This document shows, piece after piece, positions 1 through 7,314 of a DNA stretch of 64,000 bases. Positions within the stretch are counted from its first letter, which is position 1. The number at the start of each line of letters is the position of its first letter. The stretch comes from an uncultured Lachnospiraceae bacterium (GTDB lineage: Bacteria > Bacillota > Clostridia > Lachnospirales > Lachnospiraceae), in NCBI GenBank assembly GCA_900549995.1, contig URQQ01000014.1, positions 1 through 64,000 of the forward strand, written 5' to 3'. A program made the translations under genes and the position numbers. Below the pieces are notes generated by a model. The model saw nothing but the letters and a program-made list of their open reading frames with translations. It made no database searches and was not told the DNA's origin.

Positions 1-330
1 GTCGTCCTTTCTGGCCGTGACATTCGTCAGGCGAACCAGTCGGGAACGACTTTCTGTTTCGACCACCGTCAGGGATTCGAATTCGTCCAGCATTTTTTCA
101 GACCATTCGTTGAAGTCAAGGTTATCCTTCGACGCCAGGAAATAAAGAACTTCAATCTGGACATGACGCCGGCGGCGCCGATCCAGTTTCTTTTCCTGTG
201 TCGCTTCGATAATTCCGACGAAGAAATTCCCGTCAGAATCCTTCGGGATTTCGTTGACGAATACGTGTCGATCGGGCCACAGGCCGACAAGTTTTTCGGC
301 GACAGCTTCAAAGAAGTCGTTCAATGTCAT
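1..330 (-). CDS. phage tail terminator-like protein, 3' end cut by window edge
   Basis: An open frame runs from the ATG at 330 to the window edge, so about 110 N-terminal residues are present and the C-terminus is missing. The start MTLNDFFEAVAEKL and the following short alpha/beta pattern resemble the small tail-terminator / tail-completion proteins (YqbJ or DUF6838 type) of Firmicutes siphophages, but I assign this mainly from position. Its ATG overlaps the TGA of the upstream gp10-like gene in an ATGA arrangement, so the two are translationally coupled. Base composition is GC-richer than the rest of the window, as in the other three phage genes here. Confidence 0.6.
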   Translation of the reverse strand, partial: MTLNDFFEAVAEKLVGLWPDRHVFVNEIPKDSDGNFFVGIIEATQEKKLDRRRRRHVQIEVLYFLASKDNLDFNEWSEKMLDEFESLTVVETESRSRLVRLTNVTARKDD

Positions 331-821
331 TCTGTGCCACCCCCATTCATGCGTTGACGAATGATCCGATCCATTTTTCGGTTCAGTCGTGCCGCCTGGG
401 TTGTCTTCGTGCGTCTTATAGCGCGCCGAAGGGTGAAATGACCGCGAACATAGCCGCCGGCCGGTCCGACGTACATTCCGCCGTCAGGGTCGTTTCTCTG
501 GTACTTGAAGGAATTCCCTTCCCAGTGGCCAGGAACGAAGTGACTTCGGAAGCCGTATTCAAGCGGCTTCGCATAGTCAAGATTGTTAAAGACGTCGATT
601 TTGTACGAATTACCGGCGCGGATCGCCTTTGTTCCGCTTTTGAAGTTGCGTCGATAGTCGCCAGTGTTTACGATATTTTCTTCCTTGCAGATTTTACGGG
701 CCTGGTCGCGCGCGTAGCGTCCTTCGCCGACGGCCAGGCTGTCCATTATTTCAGGAATGTCGTCTTTCAACGCCTGAATCTGATTCTGAAAGGCCATAAG
801 TTCAGAATTGTCCACGCTCAC
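327..821 (-). CDS. HK97 gp10-like phage head-tail protein
   Basis: The 164-residue product has the layout of the HK97 gp10 family: an N-terminal helical segment (LMAFQNQIQALKDDIPEIMD), then a basic middle with NTGDYRRNFK at about 52-61, then EYGFRSHFVPGHW at about 88-100, where gp10 proteins typically carry the EYG...HF.....F pattern. It should act at the neck between capsid portal and tail tube. The gene lies between the head-closure gene (overlap at 818-821) and the tail terminator gene, the usual order in siphophage morphogenesis modules. The basic C-terminus (RLNRKMDRIIRQRM) is also typical. Confidence 0.75.
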   Translation of the reverse strand: MSVDNSELMAFQNQIQALKDDIPEIMDSLAVGEGRYARDQARKICKEENIVNTGDYRRNFKSGTKAIRAGNSYKIDVFNNLDYAKPLEYGFRSHFVPGHWEGNSFKYQRNDPDGGMYVGPAGGYVRGHFTLRRAIRRTKTTQAARLNRKMDRIIRQRMNGGGTE

Positions 822-1207
822 GCCAGATCACCGTCCTTTACTTTGATTTCTTGATGTGTCGCATAGACGGAAGGACGGCCGATCACTTCGAAGGTCAGGT
901 TTCGACCACTGGAAGGATTGTCCCGTCCGAACCGTTTTACGACGATTGTGTCACCAGGAAGGACCAGAAGGTCCGGACTGGCGAAAATGACAGCGTCATA
1001 ATCGACGTTGTTCTGTGCGTCCGTCTGTCTGCTATTGTCTGAACCTGTATACGATAGCGCGCAAATGATACCGTCATAAATCACAGAAGGGGAAGACGCT
1101 GAAATGTTGTTTTTCCCTCTCTGTGACGTTGTACGGCTCACGGTGGCGGTGTCTTCGTAGGTCAATTCGATTGCGGCGCGTTCAGCGCTTGCGTTTCCGA
1201 AGGCCAT
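818..1207 (-). CDS. phage head closure / minor capsid protein
   Basis: This 129-residue protein fits the size and position of head-closure (head-tail adaptor, gp16/YqbH-like) proteins. It begins with ELTYEDTATVSRT at about 14-26 and contains a small beta-barrel pattern ending in LVLPGDTIVVKRFGRD and FEVIGRPSVYATHQEIKVK, the usual 'pGD.i.v' hairpin of this family. The start at 1207 is preceded by a good AAGGTGG ribosome binding site at about 1214-1220. It overlaps the gp10-like gene by 4 bases and follows the connector fragment by 4 bases, so the genes form one operon. Confidence 0.65.
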   Translation of the reverse strand: MAFGNASAERAAIELTYEDTATVSRTTSQRGKNNISASSPSVIYDGIICALSYTGSDNSRQTDAQNNVDYDAVIFASPDLLVLPGDTIVVKRFGRDNPSSGRNLTFEVIGRPSVYATHQEIKVKDGDLA

Positions 1208-1211
1208 AAGA

Positions 1212-1370
1212 TCACCACCTTAACACGCGATATTCGTTCAGGACAGTTTTCCACCCGAAGAAGTCGCCGCTGTCTGTTCCCAGGTTGAAGGTGTTCGCCG
1301 ATCCGGAAGAACCGGAACCGGTGGCGAAGGAAGTCTGGACGTCGCCACGCTTCACAGACGCCACAGGACA
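1212..1370 (-). CDS. phage head-tail connector, C-terminal fragment
   Basis: Reading on the minus strand, the last ~50 codons before the TGA at 1212 encode a segment with SVKRGDVQTSF and a Ser/Gly-rich stretch, then FFGWKTVLNEYRVLRW at the end. The 'S.KRGD....' motif near the C-terminus is characteristic of gp6-like head-tail connector proteins of Firmicutes phages. The same frame stays open to 1529, but upstream of about 1370 it merely mirrors glgB sequence on the other strand, so the true phage sequence stops near the junction. The exact break within 1355-1372 cannot be fixed from this sequence alone. Confidence 0.55.
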   Translation of the reverse strand, partial: CPVASVKRGDVQTSFATGSGSSGSANTFNLGTDSGDFFGWKTVLNEYRVLRW

Positions 1371-2174
1371 GCGATGCTCTTTGCAGAAGATTCTACGAAC
1401 TTTGCAGGTATGACAAAGCCGGTGGAAGAAGGGGGACTTGGTTTTGATTATAAATGGGATCTTGGGTGGATGAATGACACATTGGATTATTTTAAAAAGC
1501 TTCCGGAAGAGAGGATCGCAAACTATCATAAACTGACATTTTCAATGATGTACTATTACAACGAAAATTATCTGCTGCCGTTTTCGCATGATGAGGTGGT
1601 GCATGGAAAAGCGACGATTGTTCAGAAAATGAACGGAGAATACGAAGATAAATTCAGCCAGGCGAGGGCACTTTACATGTATATGTACATACATCCGGGC
1701 AAGAAGCTGAATTTTATGGGAAATGAGCTTGGGCAATTAAGAGAATGGGATGAAAAAAGGGAACCTGACTGGGATATCATTCAATATCCGATTCATGATG
1801 CATTTCATCAGTTTATGAAAGAATTAAATCATCTTTACCTCGAAAATGATGCATTTTATGATGACTATAAGCGGGAACAGTTTGAATGGCTTGATTGTCA
1901 TCAGGAAGAAAGATGTATTTATGCAATTTTGAGGAAGGGTGAAAGTTCGACAGTAGCCGGAATTTTTAATTTTTCCGATCAGTGTCAGGAAGGGTACGAA
2001 ATGGAGTTTGACAGTAAAGTGGTTCTTTCAGAGATACTGAACAGTGACTGGGATTGTTTCCATGGGACGAGTACCCGTGAAAAGAGGAAAATCACTGCGA
2101 AGGGAGAAAAAGGAAAGTTTAAAGTTTCAATAGATATTCCGCCCTACAGTGCAATTTATTGGGAAGTGAAATAG
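1371..2174 (+). CDS. glgB: 1,4-alpha-glucan branching enzyme, C-terminal fragment
   Basis: About 267 residues remain of a protein that is normally 600-750 long. The fragment starts at AMLFAEDSTNFAGMTKP, which holds the acid/base Glu of GH13 branching enzymes, and continues with GGLGFDYKWDLGWMNDTL, PFSHDEVVHGK (conserved catalytic-region HDE) and FMGNELGQLREWDE. The all-beta C-terminal domain follows. The N-terminal CBM48 domain and the first half of the barrel, including the nucleophile Asp, are absent because phage sequence replaces them at about 1371. There is no ribosome binding site or start at the break, so this copy cannot be functional as assembled. A strong terminator follows. Confidence 0.9.
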   Translation, partial: AMLFAEDSTNFAGMTKPVEEGGLGFDYKWDLGWMNDTLDYFKKLPEERIANYHKLTFSMMYYYNENYLLPFSHDEVVHGKATIVQKMNGEYEDKFSQARALYMYMYIHPGKKLNFMGNELGQLREWDEKREPDWDIIQYPIHDAFHQFMKELNHLYLENDAFYDDYKREQFEWLDCHQEERCIYAILRKGESSTVAGIFNFSDQCQEGYEMEFDSKVVLSEILNSDWDCFHGTSTREKRKITAKGEKGKFKVSIDIPPYSAIYWEVK

Positions 2175-2175
2175 A

Positions 2176-2226
2176 AAAAAGAGAATGCAGAAAAATAGAT
2201 TCTTGTTTCTGCATTCTCTTTATAAA
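2176..2226 (+). terminator. rho-independent terminator after glgB
   Basis: A perfect 16-bp stem (AAAGAGAATGCAGAAA at 2178-2193 with its complement at 2206-2221) closes a 12-base loop immediately after the glgB stop codon. A-rich and T-rich flanks make it likely to work in both directions. Confidence 0.85.
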
Positions 2227-2253
2227 CTGAAAGTAGATTTGAACAAAAAGGTA

Positions 2254-2282
2254 TTGACGGAAACGATTTGTTGAGTTATACT
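2254..2282 (+). promoter_or_regulatory. sigma-A-type promoter in the glgB/pilus intergenic region
   Basis: TTGACG at 2254-2259 and TATACT at 2277-2282 are separated by exactly 17 bases. It points toward the degenerate ORF at 2401-2667 and the Tad-like locus. A 15-bp dyad, GTATGCA-T-TGCATAC, lies 60 bases downstream at 2342-2356 and could be an operator. Confidence 0.55.
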
Positions 2283-2400
2283 TCATTTACATCTTCGGCA
2301 GAGGCAGTCAGCCAGACGCCAGATTCTAAATTAATTTCTTAGTATGCATTGCATACAATCACTTTATTCTTAACTTAATTCCAAAAGCAATCAAAGGAGA

Positions 2401-2667
2401 ATTACAAAAAAATTATTCAATCATTTTTAGCTTAGAACCATAATTTTTTATTTACTGGTTTTAGAGATTTTAAATAGTTTTATCGCAGCAGTCTATGTTA
2501 TGGGTACAGTTCTTTTTGACCATTCAAAGTCAATCGGTGTACATTCTGTATACTCTTACTCATTTCTGTCGGAATGGATATTCTGGATCCATCTTACTGC
2601 ATTTATTGTAACCTTGCAGCAGAGCTGCAGTTATCTCAGTGAGTATTGTAAATGCTCACTGGGATAA
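2401..2667 (+). pseudogene. possible decayed small membrane protein
   Basis: An uninterrupted frame from 2431 to the TAA at 2665 encodes a hydrophobic ~78-residue stretch with two likely membrane segments (IIFYLLVLEILNSFIAAVYVM and SEWIFWIHLTAFIVTL). No usable ATG precedes it. The same frame continues upstream through a TAG at 2428 to KKLFNHF just after an AAAGGAGA sequence at 2393-2400. This looks like a small membrane protein gene that lost its start codon and gained a stop. The alternative is a short product starting at the internal ATG (2500). I do not recognise the family. Confidence 0.35.
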
Positions 2668-2680
2668 AAAGGTCAAAGTG

Positions 2681-2703
2681 ATTTAAACTTTCAAAGTTTA
2701 AAT
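2681..2703. promoter_or_regulatory. 23-bp perfect palindrome upstream of the pilus locus
   Basis: Two 11-base arms (ATTTAAACTTT and its exact complement) flank a single C at 2692. It sits 70 bases before the first Flp-like gene, and could be an operator or a weak hairpin in the leader. The A+T-rich content and the lack of a T tract at its end argue against a terminator. Confidence 0.45.
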
Positions 2704-2772
2704 AAATTGAGAGCCTGGGGAATACGCAGGGTGTATTTCTTATGGCCAAAATCTGAAAAAGGAGGAAAATGT

Positions 2773-2934
2773 ATGAAGACTTTTATGGAAGAGTATGGAG
2801 TCATTGTCGTAGCAGCAATTGTCATTATGATTATTGTTGTTGCAGCATCTCCGCTTGGAGATGCGATCAAGACAGGGATTACAACCGCAGTAGGGAAACT
2901 TACTTCTGCGCTGTCTACAACTGTGGTACCTTGA
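2773..2934 (+). CDS. leaderless Flp-like short pilin (EYG family member 1)
   Basis: This 53-residue protein starts MKTFMEEYGVIVVAAIVIMII, a single hydrophobic helix followed by a small amphipathic tail (SPLGDAIKTGITTAVGKL). The EYG followed by a hydrophobic helix matches the start of mature Flp pilins of Tad systems. Here there is no leader peptide and no processing-site Gly before it. GGAGG at 2761-2765 decides the start at 2773. It is the first gene of a run ending at 12078 and is followed 15 bases later by the CpaF ATPase. Three further genes downstream share the MK-x3-EYG start. Confidence 0.7.
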   Translation: MKTFMEEYGVIVVAAIVIMIIVVAASPLGDAIKTGITTAVGKLTSALSTTVVP

Positions 2935-2949
2935 TGCGGGAGGTGAGGT

Positions 2950-4020
2950 ATGAAATTATCAAAAGATGTGTGGGACTTTAGAGATGAAAACTTTGGTCCG
3001 CTGCTTCCGTATATTCAAAACGAAAATGTGACTGACATCAACTATAATGGCAGAGATGTCTGGATTGATGATCTTGTAAAAGGGCAGCATAAGGCGGATA
3101 TTACGCTGAGTCAGGAATTTGTGAATCAGTTTGCCATTCGGATTGCGAATGTTGTAAGCGCGAATTTTAACCAGTATCATAATCTGCTGGAGGCCGAGAC
3201 TGACACGCTGCGGATATCAATTATACACGAAAGCGCTGCACATACGGGAATGTCCATCTCGATTCGGAAAACACCGGCTGTCAGAAGACTTAGCCAAAAG
3301 AAAATTTTGGAGGAAGAATACTGTTCCAGCGAGGTGCTGAACCTTTTGATCCATTGTATTAAAGGAAAGATGAATATCGTATTCTGCGGTCTTCCGGGCT
3401 CCGGAAAGACTGAACTTTTAAAGTTCATGACGCAGTATATTCCCAAAAATGAAAAGGTGATGACGATCGAGGATAATCTGGAAATTCATTACAGTGAAAT
3501 TAATCCCGGGAGTAATTGTGTGGAACTGAAGGTTGATGAAGAGCATTTTCCATATACGAAGGCAATTAAGTCCTCCCTGAGACAGAATCCACAGTGGGTT
3601 CTGTTGTCAGAGGCACGGTCTGTTGAGGTGAAATATCTTCTGGAGTGTTTCTCCACAGGCCTGCATGGACTGACTACGATCCACACAGATGATGTGAAGA
3701 AAATCCCGGACCGTGTACAGAATATGATGCAGGACTCTTATGCGGCATCCAGGCTGGAAAATGATGTTTATTCGTTTATTAACGTTGGGATCATGATACG
3801 CAGAAAGGTGAACGAACGGCATGAAATTAAAAGGTATATTGACCAGGTCTGCTTTTTTGACCGGGAAGGGAATCAGAACCGGATAGTCCAGATCGTGGCA
3901 GACGGGAAAATTATTGAGAAAAATCTGCCGGTAAATATTCAGAAAAAGTTTGAAATGGAGGGAATTATGGATCCATTTAGAGAGGGGGACAATGAAAGCG
4001 CGGTCAAAAAGAAAGCATAG
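2950..4020 (+). CDS. CpaF/TadA-family pilus assembly ATPase
   Basis: The 356-residue protein is a secretion ATPase of the CpaF (TadA) family, which powers Tad pilus assembly at the cytoplasmic face. Walker A GLPGSGKT is at 147-154, the Asp box (MTIEDN) at about 171-176, Walker B WVLLSEAR at 216-223 and the His box GLHGLTTIHT at about 237-246. The N-terminal domain starts directly with the ...DFRDENFGPLLPYI region, shorter than in classical CpaF proteins. It overlaps the next gene by 29 bases. No TadZ/CpaE ATPase or prepilin peptidase gene is seen in the window. Confidence 0.85.
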   Translation: MKLSKDVWDFRDENFGPLLPYIQNENVTDINYNGRDVWIDDLVKGQHKADITLSQEFVNQFAIRIANVVSANFNQYHNLLEAETDTLRISIIHESAAHTGMSISIRKTPAVRRLSQKKILEEEYCSSEVLNLLIHCIKGKMNIVFCGLPGSGKTELLKFMTQYIPKNEKVMTIEDNLEIHYSEINPGSNCVELKVDEEHFPYTKAIKSSLRQNPQWVLLSEARSVEVKYLLECFSTGLHGLTTIHTDDVKKIPDRVQNMMQDSYAASRLENDVYSFINVGIMIRRKVNERHEIKRYIDQVCFFDREGNQNRIVQIVADGKIIEKNLPVNIQKKFEMEGIMDPFREGDNESAVKKKA

Positions 4021-5497
4021 GTTTTACCGATATATGAATCCGAAATATCTGAAAGAAGAGATCCACTGCTGCGGGTATCATTTTACATGGTCTGGGTATC
4101 TTCGCTATCTGTTACTGATTTATGCCGGAATCGGCGGATGTGCTTACTTTTTTGGGCTGAGGCCGGTTTTTATTCTGGTGGTTATGGTCTGTTGTTCTCT
4201 TTTCGTAGGACATGCATTTGTAATTACTTATAAAAGCAGGTATGAACAAAAGAAGTTTGCCGATGTAACAAATTATATGGAACAGCTCTTGTATTCCTTT
4301 AAAAGAAGGTCGAAGATTTTATCATCTTTAGAGGACACACTGGCTTTATTTCCGGAAGGAGAGATGCATGATGACATCCGGGCGGCAGTCAGTCATATCC
4401 GAAGTGCAGAGACATCAGGCAATATCTATGAGGAGGCATTTGAAATCATTGAAAAGGATTATGAATGCCGGAGACTTAATGCGGTGCACCGTTTTCTGAT
4501 GAAAGTAGAGCGGACAGGAGGAGAATTTGAATCTTCTGCCGATATTCTGCTTGATGACAGGAAGATGTGGGTTGACAGAATCTATGAACTGGAACGGGAT
4601 AAAAAGAATGTAAAAGTAAAGGTGACGCTGGGGATCGGCCTGTCTTTTCTGATCTGTGGAATGGCAGTGAAAATACTGCCTCAAAAGTTTGGAATTACAG
4701 GGCATCCAATATCACAGGCAGTGACAACCGCAGTGATTCTTTTAAATCTTCTTATCTGGTATACAGCCCATAAAAAATTATCAGGAAGCTTGATTCGAAG
4801 TGACGAAGAGAAGGAGCCGAAAGAAATACAGAGAAGATATAATACGGTTATGAAGGAGGAACTTGGAGCAAGGAAGAGAAGATTTCTGACAATGGCACTT
4901 TTGCTTACGCTTGCTGTTTTGCTTCTGGTACTAAAAGGAAGCACTGTGTCTGGATTTGTGGCGGTGGCCTTCCTGATACTTTTGGCGACACAGCCGGGAA
5001 GGAGATATAAGGCGGCGTTCAAAGCAACGCAGAGAGTGATTGAAAAATCGTTTCCTGACTGGCTTCTTAATATGGCACTGCTTCTTCAGACAGAAAATGT
5101 ACATATTTCACTTGAAAAATCATTAGAAGATGCACCGATTGTTTTAAGGGAGGAGATAGCGCTGCTGAATAGAAGGATTGAGAGAGCGCCGGATCAGATT
5201 GAACCATATATATTATTTATGGAACCATTTCACATACCAGAGATTACGTCAGCGATGAAGATGCTGTATTCAATGGCAGAGTATGGATCAGGAGATGTAA
5301 CCAGGCAGATCCAGGGGCTGGTGCAGAGGAACTTTTCATTGATGGATAAATCACAGAGGTTGAGGTCAGAGGATTTTCTGTCAGGAATGGGGGCGCTTGT
5401 TCTACTTCCGATGATTACAGGAACAGTAAAAATGCTGACAGATATGGCACTGCTTGTAATTGGCTTATTATCAGTAATACAGACAGTAAATATCTGA
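3992..5497 (+). CDS. Tad-type inner membrane platform protein, TadB-TadC-like double-length
   Basis: The 501-residue protein starts at the ATG at 3992 behind AGAGGGGG; an earlier in-frame ATG at 3950 lies inside cpaF and has a poor ribosome binding site. It has two similar halves, each with a soluble helical T2SSF-like region followed by membrane helices. The first half carries VERTGGEFESSADILL before helices at about 210-265. The second half carries SFPDWLLNMALLLQTENV...EYGSGDVTRQI before a C-terminal helix pair. TadB and TadC are normally separate ~300-residue proteins, so I read this as one polypeptide doing both jobs. It would be the membrane partner of the upstream ATPase. Confidence 0.7.
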   Translation: MKARSKRKHRFYRYMNPKYLKEEIHCCGYHFTWSGYLRYLLLIYAGIGGCAYFFGLRPVFILVVMVCCSLFVGHAFVITYKSRYEQKKFADVTNYMEQLLYSFKRRSKILSSLEDTLALFPEGEMHDDIRAAVSHIRSAETSGNIYEEAFEIIEKDYECRRLNAVHRFLMKVERTGGEFESSADILLDDRKMWVDRIYELERDKKNVKVKVTLGIGLSFLICGMAVKILPQKFGITGHPISQAVTTAVILLNLLIWYTAHKKLSGSLIRSDEEKEPKEIQRRYNTVMKEELGARKRRFLTMALLLTLAVLLLVLKGSTVSGFVAVAFLILLATQPGRRYKAAFKATQRVIEKSFPDWLLNMALLLQTENVHISLEKSLEDAPIVLREEIALLNRRIERAPDQIEPYILFMEPFHIPEITSAMKMLYSMAEYGSGDVTRQIQGLVQRNFSLMDKSQRLRSEDFLSGMGALVLLPMITGTVKMLTDMALLVIGLLSVIQTVNI

Positions 5498-5520
5498 ATG
5501 ACATCCAGAAAGGGGAAATT

Positions 5521-5622
5521 ATGAAAGAAATATTTGAAGAATATGGATCGGCTGTTGTGATTACGATGATAGGGCTTGCGGTAAGCGGAGCATTTTTAGC
5601 AGTGGTGCAGGCAGTATCGTAA
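5521..5622 (+). CDS. leaderless Flp-like micro-pilin, 33 residues (EYG member 2)
   Basis: This gene is short enough to be missed by usual length limits. The product begins MKEIFEEYGSAVVITMIGLA and is essentially one hydrophobic helix ending in ...AVVQAVS. AAAGGGG lies 5 bases ahead of the ATG. It sits 23 bases after the platform protein gene and 17 bases before the next EYG gene. The shared MKE-x2-EEYG start with its neighbours argues that it is real and translated. Confidence 0.65.
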   Translation: MKEIFEEYGSAVVITMIGLAVSGAFLAVVQAVS

Positions 5623-5639
5623 ACCGGGAGGATGAGTGA

Positions 5640-5807
5640 ATGAAAGAAATGCTTGAAGAGTATGGAGGGATAATTGCAGTGTGCTTTTTTGCATTATTAT
5701 TTCTCGCAATGATTACGTCAGGGGTAGGTGAGAAGGGAATGATTGCAAATTATGCGGTGGCTTATCTGGAAGGAACGGGTTCACATGTGGTCCGAGGGGG
5801 AGAATAA
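5640..5807 (+). CDS. leaderless Flp-like short pilin, 55 residues (EYG member 3)
   Basis: The product starts MKEMLEEYGGIIAVCFFALLF, then has a short soluble tail with a Gly- and His-containing end (GTGSHVVRGGE). GGGAGG at 5626-5631 is well placed for the ATG at 5640. The stop TAA overlaps the next start as TAATG, so translation is coupled to member 4. N-terminal residues 1-9 are nearly identical to member 2, suggesting tandem duplication. Confidence 0.65.
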   Translation: MKEMLEEYGGIIAVCFFALLFLAMITSGVGEKGMIANYAVAYLEGTGSHVVRGGE

Positions 5808-6271
5808 TGAAGGCTATACTTGGAGAATACGGAAGGCTGATCATACTGATCATTGCATCGGCAGGGATATTTGCATACTTTTTTGGGACAGGATTTAGAA
5901 GGCAGCTTGTGGAAATTAAGCCGAAGGAGACATTAAGGGCTGTCAGCCAGTCCCGGGAATTGGAAATACAGCAAACCGCGGAGAAACAGACACTTACAGT
6001 AAAAACTGAAAAATTAAAGACCGGGGAGTGTTATGACTTGCTTTCATTTTGTACAGATGCCTATGGGAAAGAAAATGGGCATAAGGTGGAGATCATCCGG
6101 ATTACAGATCCGAAAGGGATGGACTTGCTGGCTGAGGATCAGACCTGTGATCCTGCAAGGTTTGTTCCGGAAGAAAAAGGAGTTTATGAGGTTGTATATC
6201 AGGGAGTCCAATGGCATACCGGCGGTTATCCTGTGCAGATACAAAAGACATTCAGATACCTGGCAGTATAG
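5807..6271 (+). CDS. EYG-family protein with extracytoplasmic domain (member 4)
   Basis: This 154-residue protein starts MKAILGEYGRLIILIIASAG, one membrane helix of the same type as in the three short proteins. It then continues into a ~125-residue soluble domain that should lie outside the membrane. That domain has beta-rich features (TLTVKTEKLKTGECYDLLSFC and KGVYEVVYQGVQWHTGGYPVQIQKTF), with two Cys that could pair. I do not recognise the fold by name. It may be a minor pilin that caps or modifies a filament of the shorter subunits. Confidence 0.6.
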   Translation: MKAILGEYGRLIILIIASAGIFAYFFGTGFRRQLVEIKPKETLRAVSQSRELEIQQTAEKQTLTVKTEKLKTGECYDLLSFCTDAYGKENGHKVEIIRITDPKGMDLLAEDQTCDPARFVPEEKGVYEVVYQGVQWHTGGYPVQIQKTFRYLAV

Positions 6272-6283
6272 AAAGGAAGAGGT

Positions 6284-6625
6284 ATGAAAAGTGCAGTGGA
6301 GACATTTTTGTCTGTGATTATGATTACGTTCATGGCAGTGCTTAGTACCTGTTATATCACAGCGTCCTTGAATACAAGGAGAGCACAGAATTATCATGCA
6401 GCGGTGATTACTGAGGTGGAGGCATCAGATTTTTCAGAGGAAGTGATCAGAGGCTGTATCCGAAATGCAAAAGAGAACGGATATGTTATGGAAGATGGGA
6501 CATCTGGCCTTACTGTTCAAAAAATGGGGGAACTGCAGACGGCAGAAGTGACGCTGACATATCGTTATACAATTCCTGTTTTGAATATGTTGATGGAGCA
6601 TGAAATTAAAGGGTATGCACGGTAA
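6284..6625 (+). CDS. pseudopilin-like single-pass membrane protein
   Basis: The 113-residue product has an N-terminal hydrophobic helix (TFLSVIMITFMAVLSTCYIT at about 7-26), then a short soluble region. That region has EVEASDFSEEVIRGCIRNAKENGYV and a beta-rich end (AEVTLTYRYTIPVLNMLMEHEIKGYAR). This is the size and topology of the minor pseudopilins (TadE-like) encoded beside Tad platform genes. The name is assigned by context rather than a diagnostic motif. AGGAAGAGG precedes the ATG. Confidence 0.5.
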   Translation: MKSAVETFLSVIMITFMAVLSTCYITASLNTRRAQNYHAAVITEVEASDFSEEVIRGCIRNAKENGYVMEDGTSGLTVQKMGELQTAEVTLTYRYTIPVLNMLMEHEIKGYAR

Positions 6626-6651
6626 TCCACGGGAAGAAAGGAAATCAAAGC

Positions 6652-7296
6652 ATGAGAAATGCAGTCACTGGGTTTATTTTAATGATCATTATCATACTGT
6701 CGGGGACAGCAATTCTCACGATAGAGTCGAAAACAACGCGGCAGAATGAACTTGACATGAATCTGGGATCATCAATGGAGCAGACGATGAAAGGTCTGGC
6801 AGCGGACGGAAGTGAAAGATTTGGTGATGAAGAAGAAATGGCGGCAGATTTTATAGAAAATTTTCTGGTCAGGACAACCAGCAAATCTGAGTTTCAGTTT
6901 GACATATTAAAGGCGGACCCTGAAAAAGGGGTTTTAGATGTGAAGGTTACAGAGCGGTATAGGCAGATTATGGGCGAAGGAAAGGCAGAGGCGAGAAAAA
7001 CTGTAATATTAGAGCAATATGACAGGAAAGGAGATGTGTTTTATTATGTGTCTTTCCGTGTAGTTACAGAGGAAGGGGAAAACATAGTGAAACAGCTTAG
7101 GATTCAAGAAAACTCGCTTTTGGAAGCAGCCTTTTTCCCGGCGGAAGATCCGGTGAAGGAAGGGGATCAATTTAAAGGCTGGATGCTGATGAGTCCACAG
7201 GAGCATGAAGAGAAGGGACAAATCTATACCAGAGAAGATGGCGGCAGCCTTACGGTTAGTTCAGATCTGATTTTAAAGGCAGTGTTTGTAAAATAA
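6652..7296 (+). CDS. single-pass surface protein with InlB B-repeat-like C-terminus
   Basis: The 214-residue protein has an N-terminal helix (GFILMIIIILSGTAILTIES at about 7-26) of pseudopilin type and a middle soluble region. Its C-terminal ~55 residues contain EGDQFKGWM and end in LTVSSDLILKAVFV. That pattern (F.GW ... vt.D..L.A.W/F) is the second half of the Listeria-Bacteroides (InlB B) repeat, which also occurs in the giant protein encoded next. The shared domain type supports a joint function at the cell surface. The gene is 26 bases from its upstream neighbour and 18 from the downstream one. Confidence 0.5.
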   Translation: MRNAVTGFILMIIIILSGTAILTIESKTTRQNELDMNLGSSMEQTMKGLAADGSERFGDEEEMAADFIENFLVRTTSKSEFQFDILKADPEKGVLDVKVTERYRQIMGEGKAEARKTVILEQYDRKGDVFYYVSFRVVTEEGENIVKQLRIQENSLLEAAFFPAEDPVKEGDQFKGWMLMSPQEHEEKGQIYTREDGGSLTVSSDLILKAVFVK

Positions 7297-7314
7297 TGAA
7301 GAGGAGGATGGTGG

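Noticed and set aside
1..1370. An integrated prophage
   Set aside because: Only four neck genes are present, there is no integrase or attachment site, and the boundary falls inside a structural gene.
1371..1529. Extension of the phage connector frame through the glgB sequence on the minus strand
   Set aside because: The frame is open by chance; upstream of about 1370 the translated residues no longer look like a connector, and the plus strand codes clearly for GlgB.
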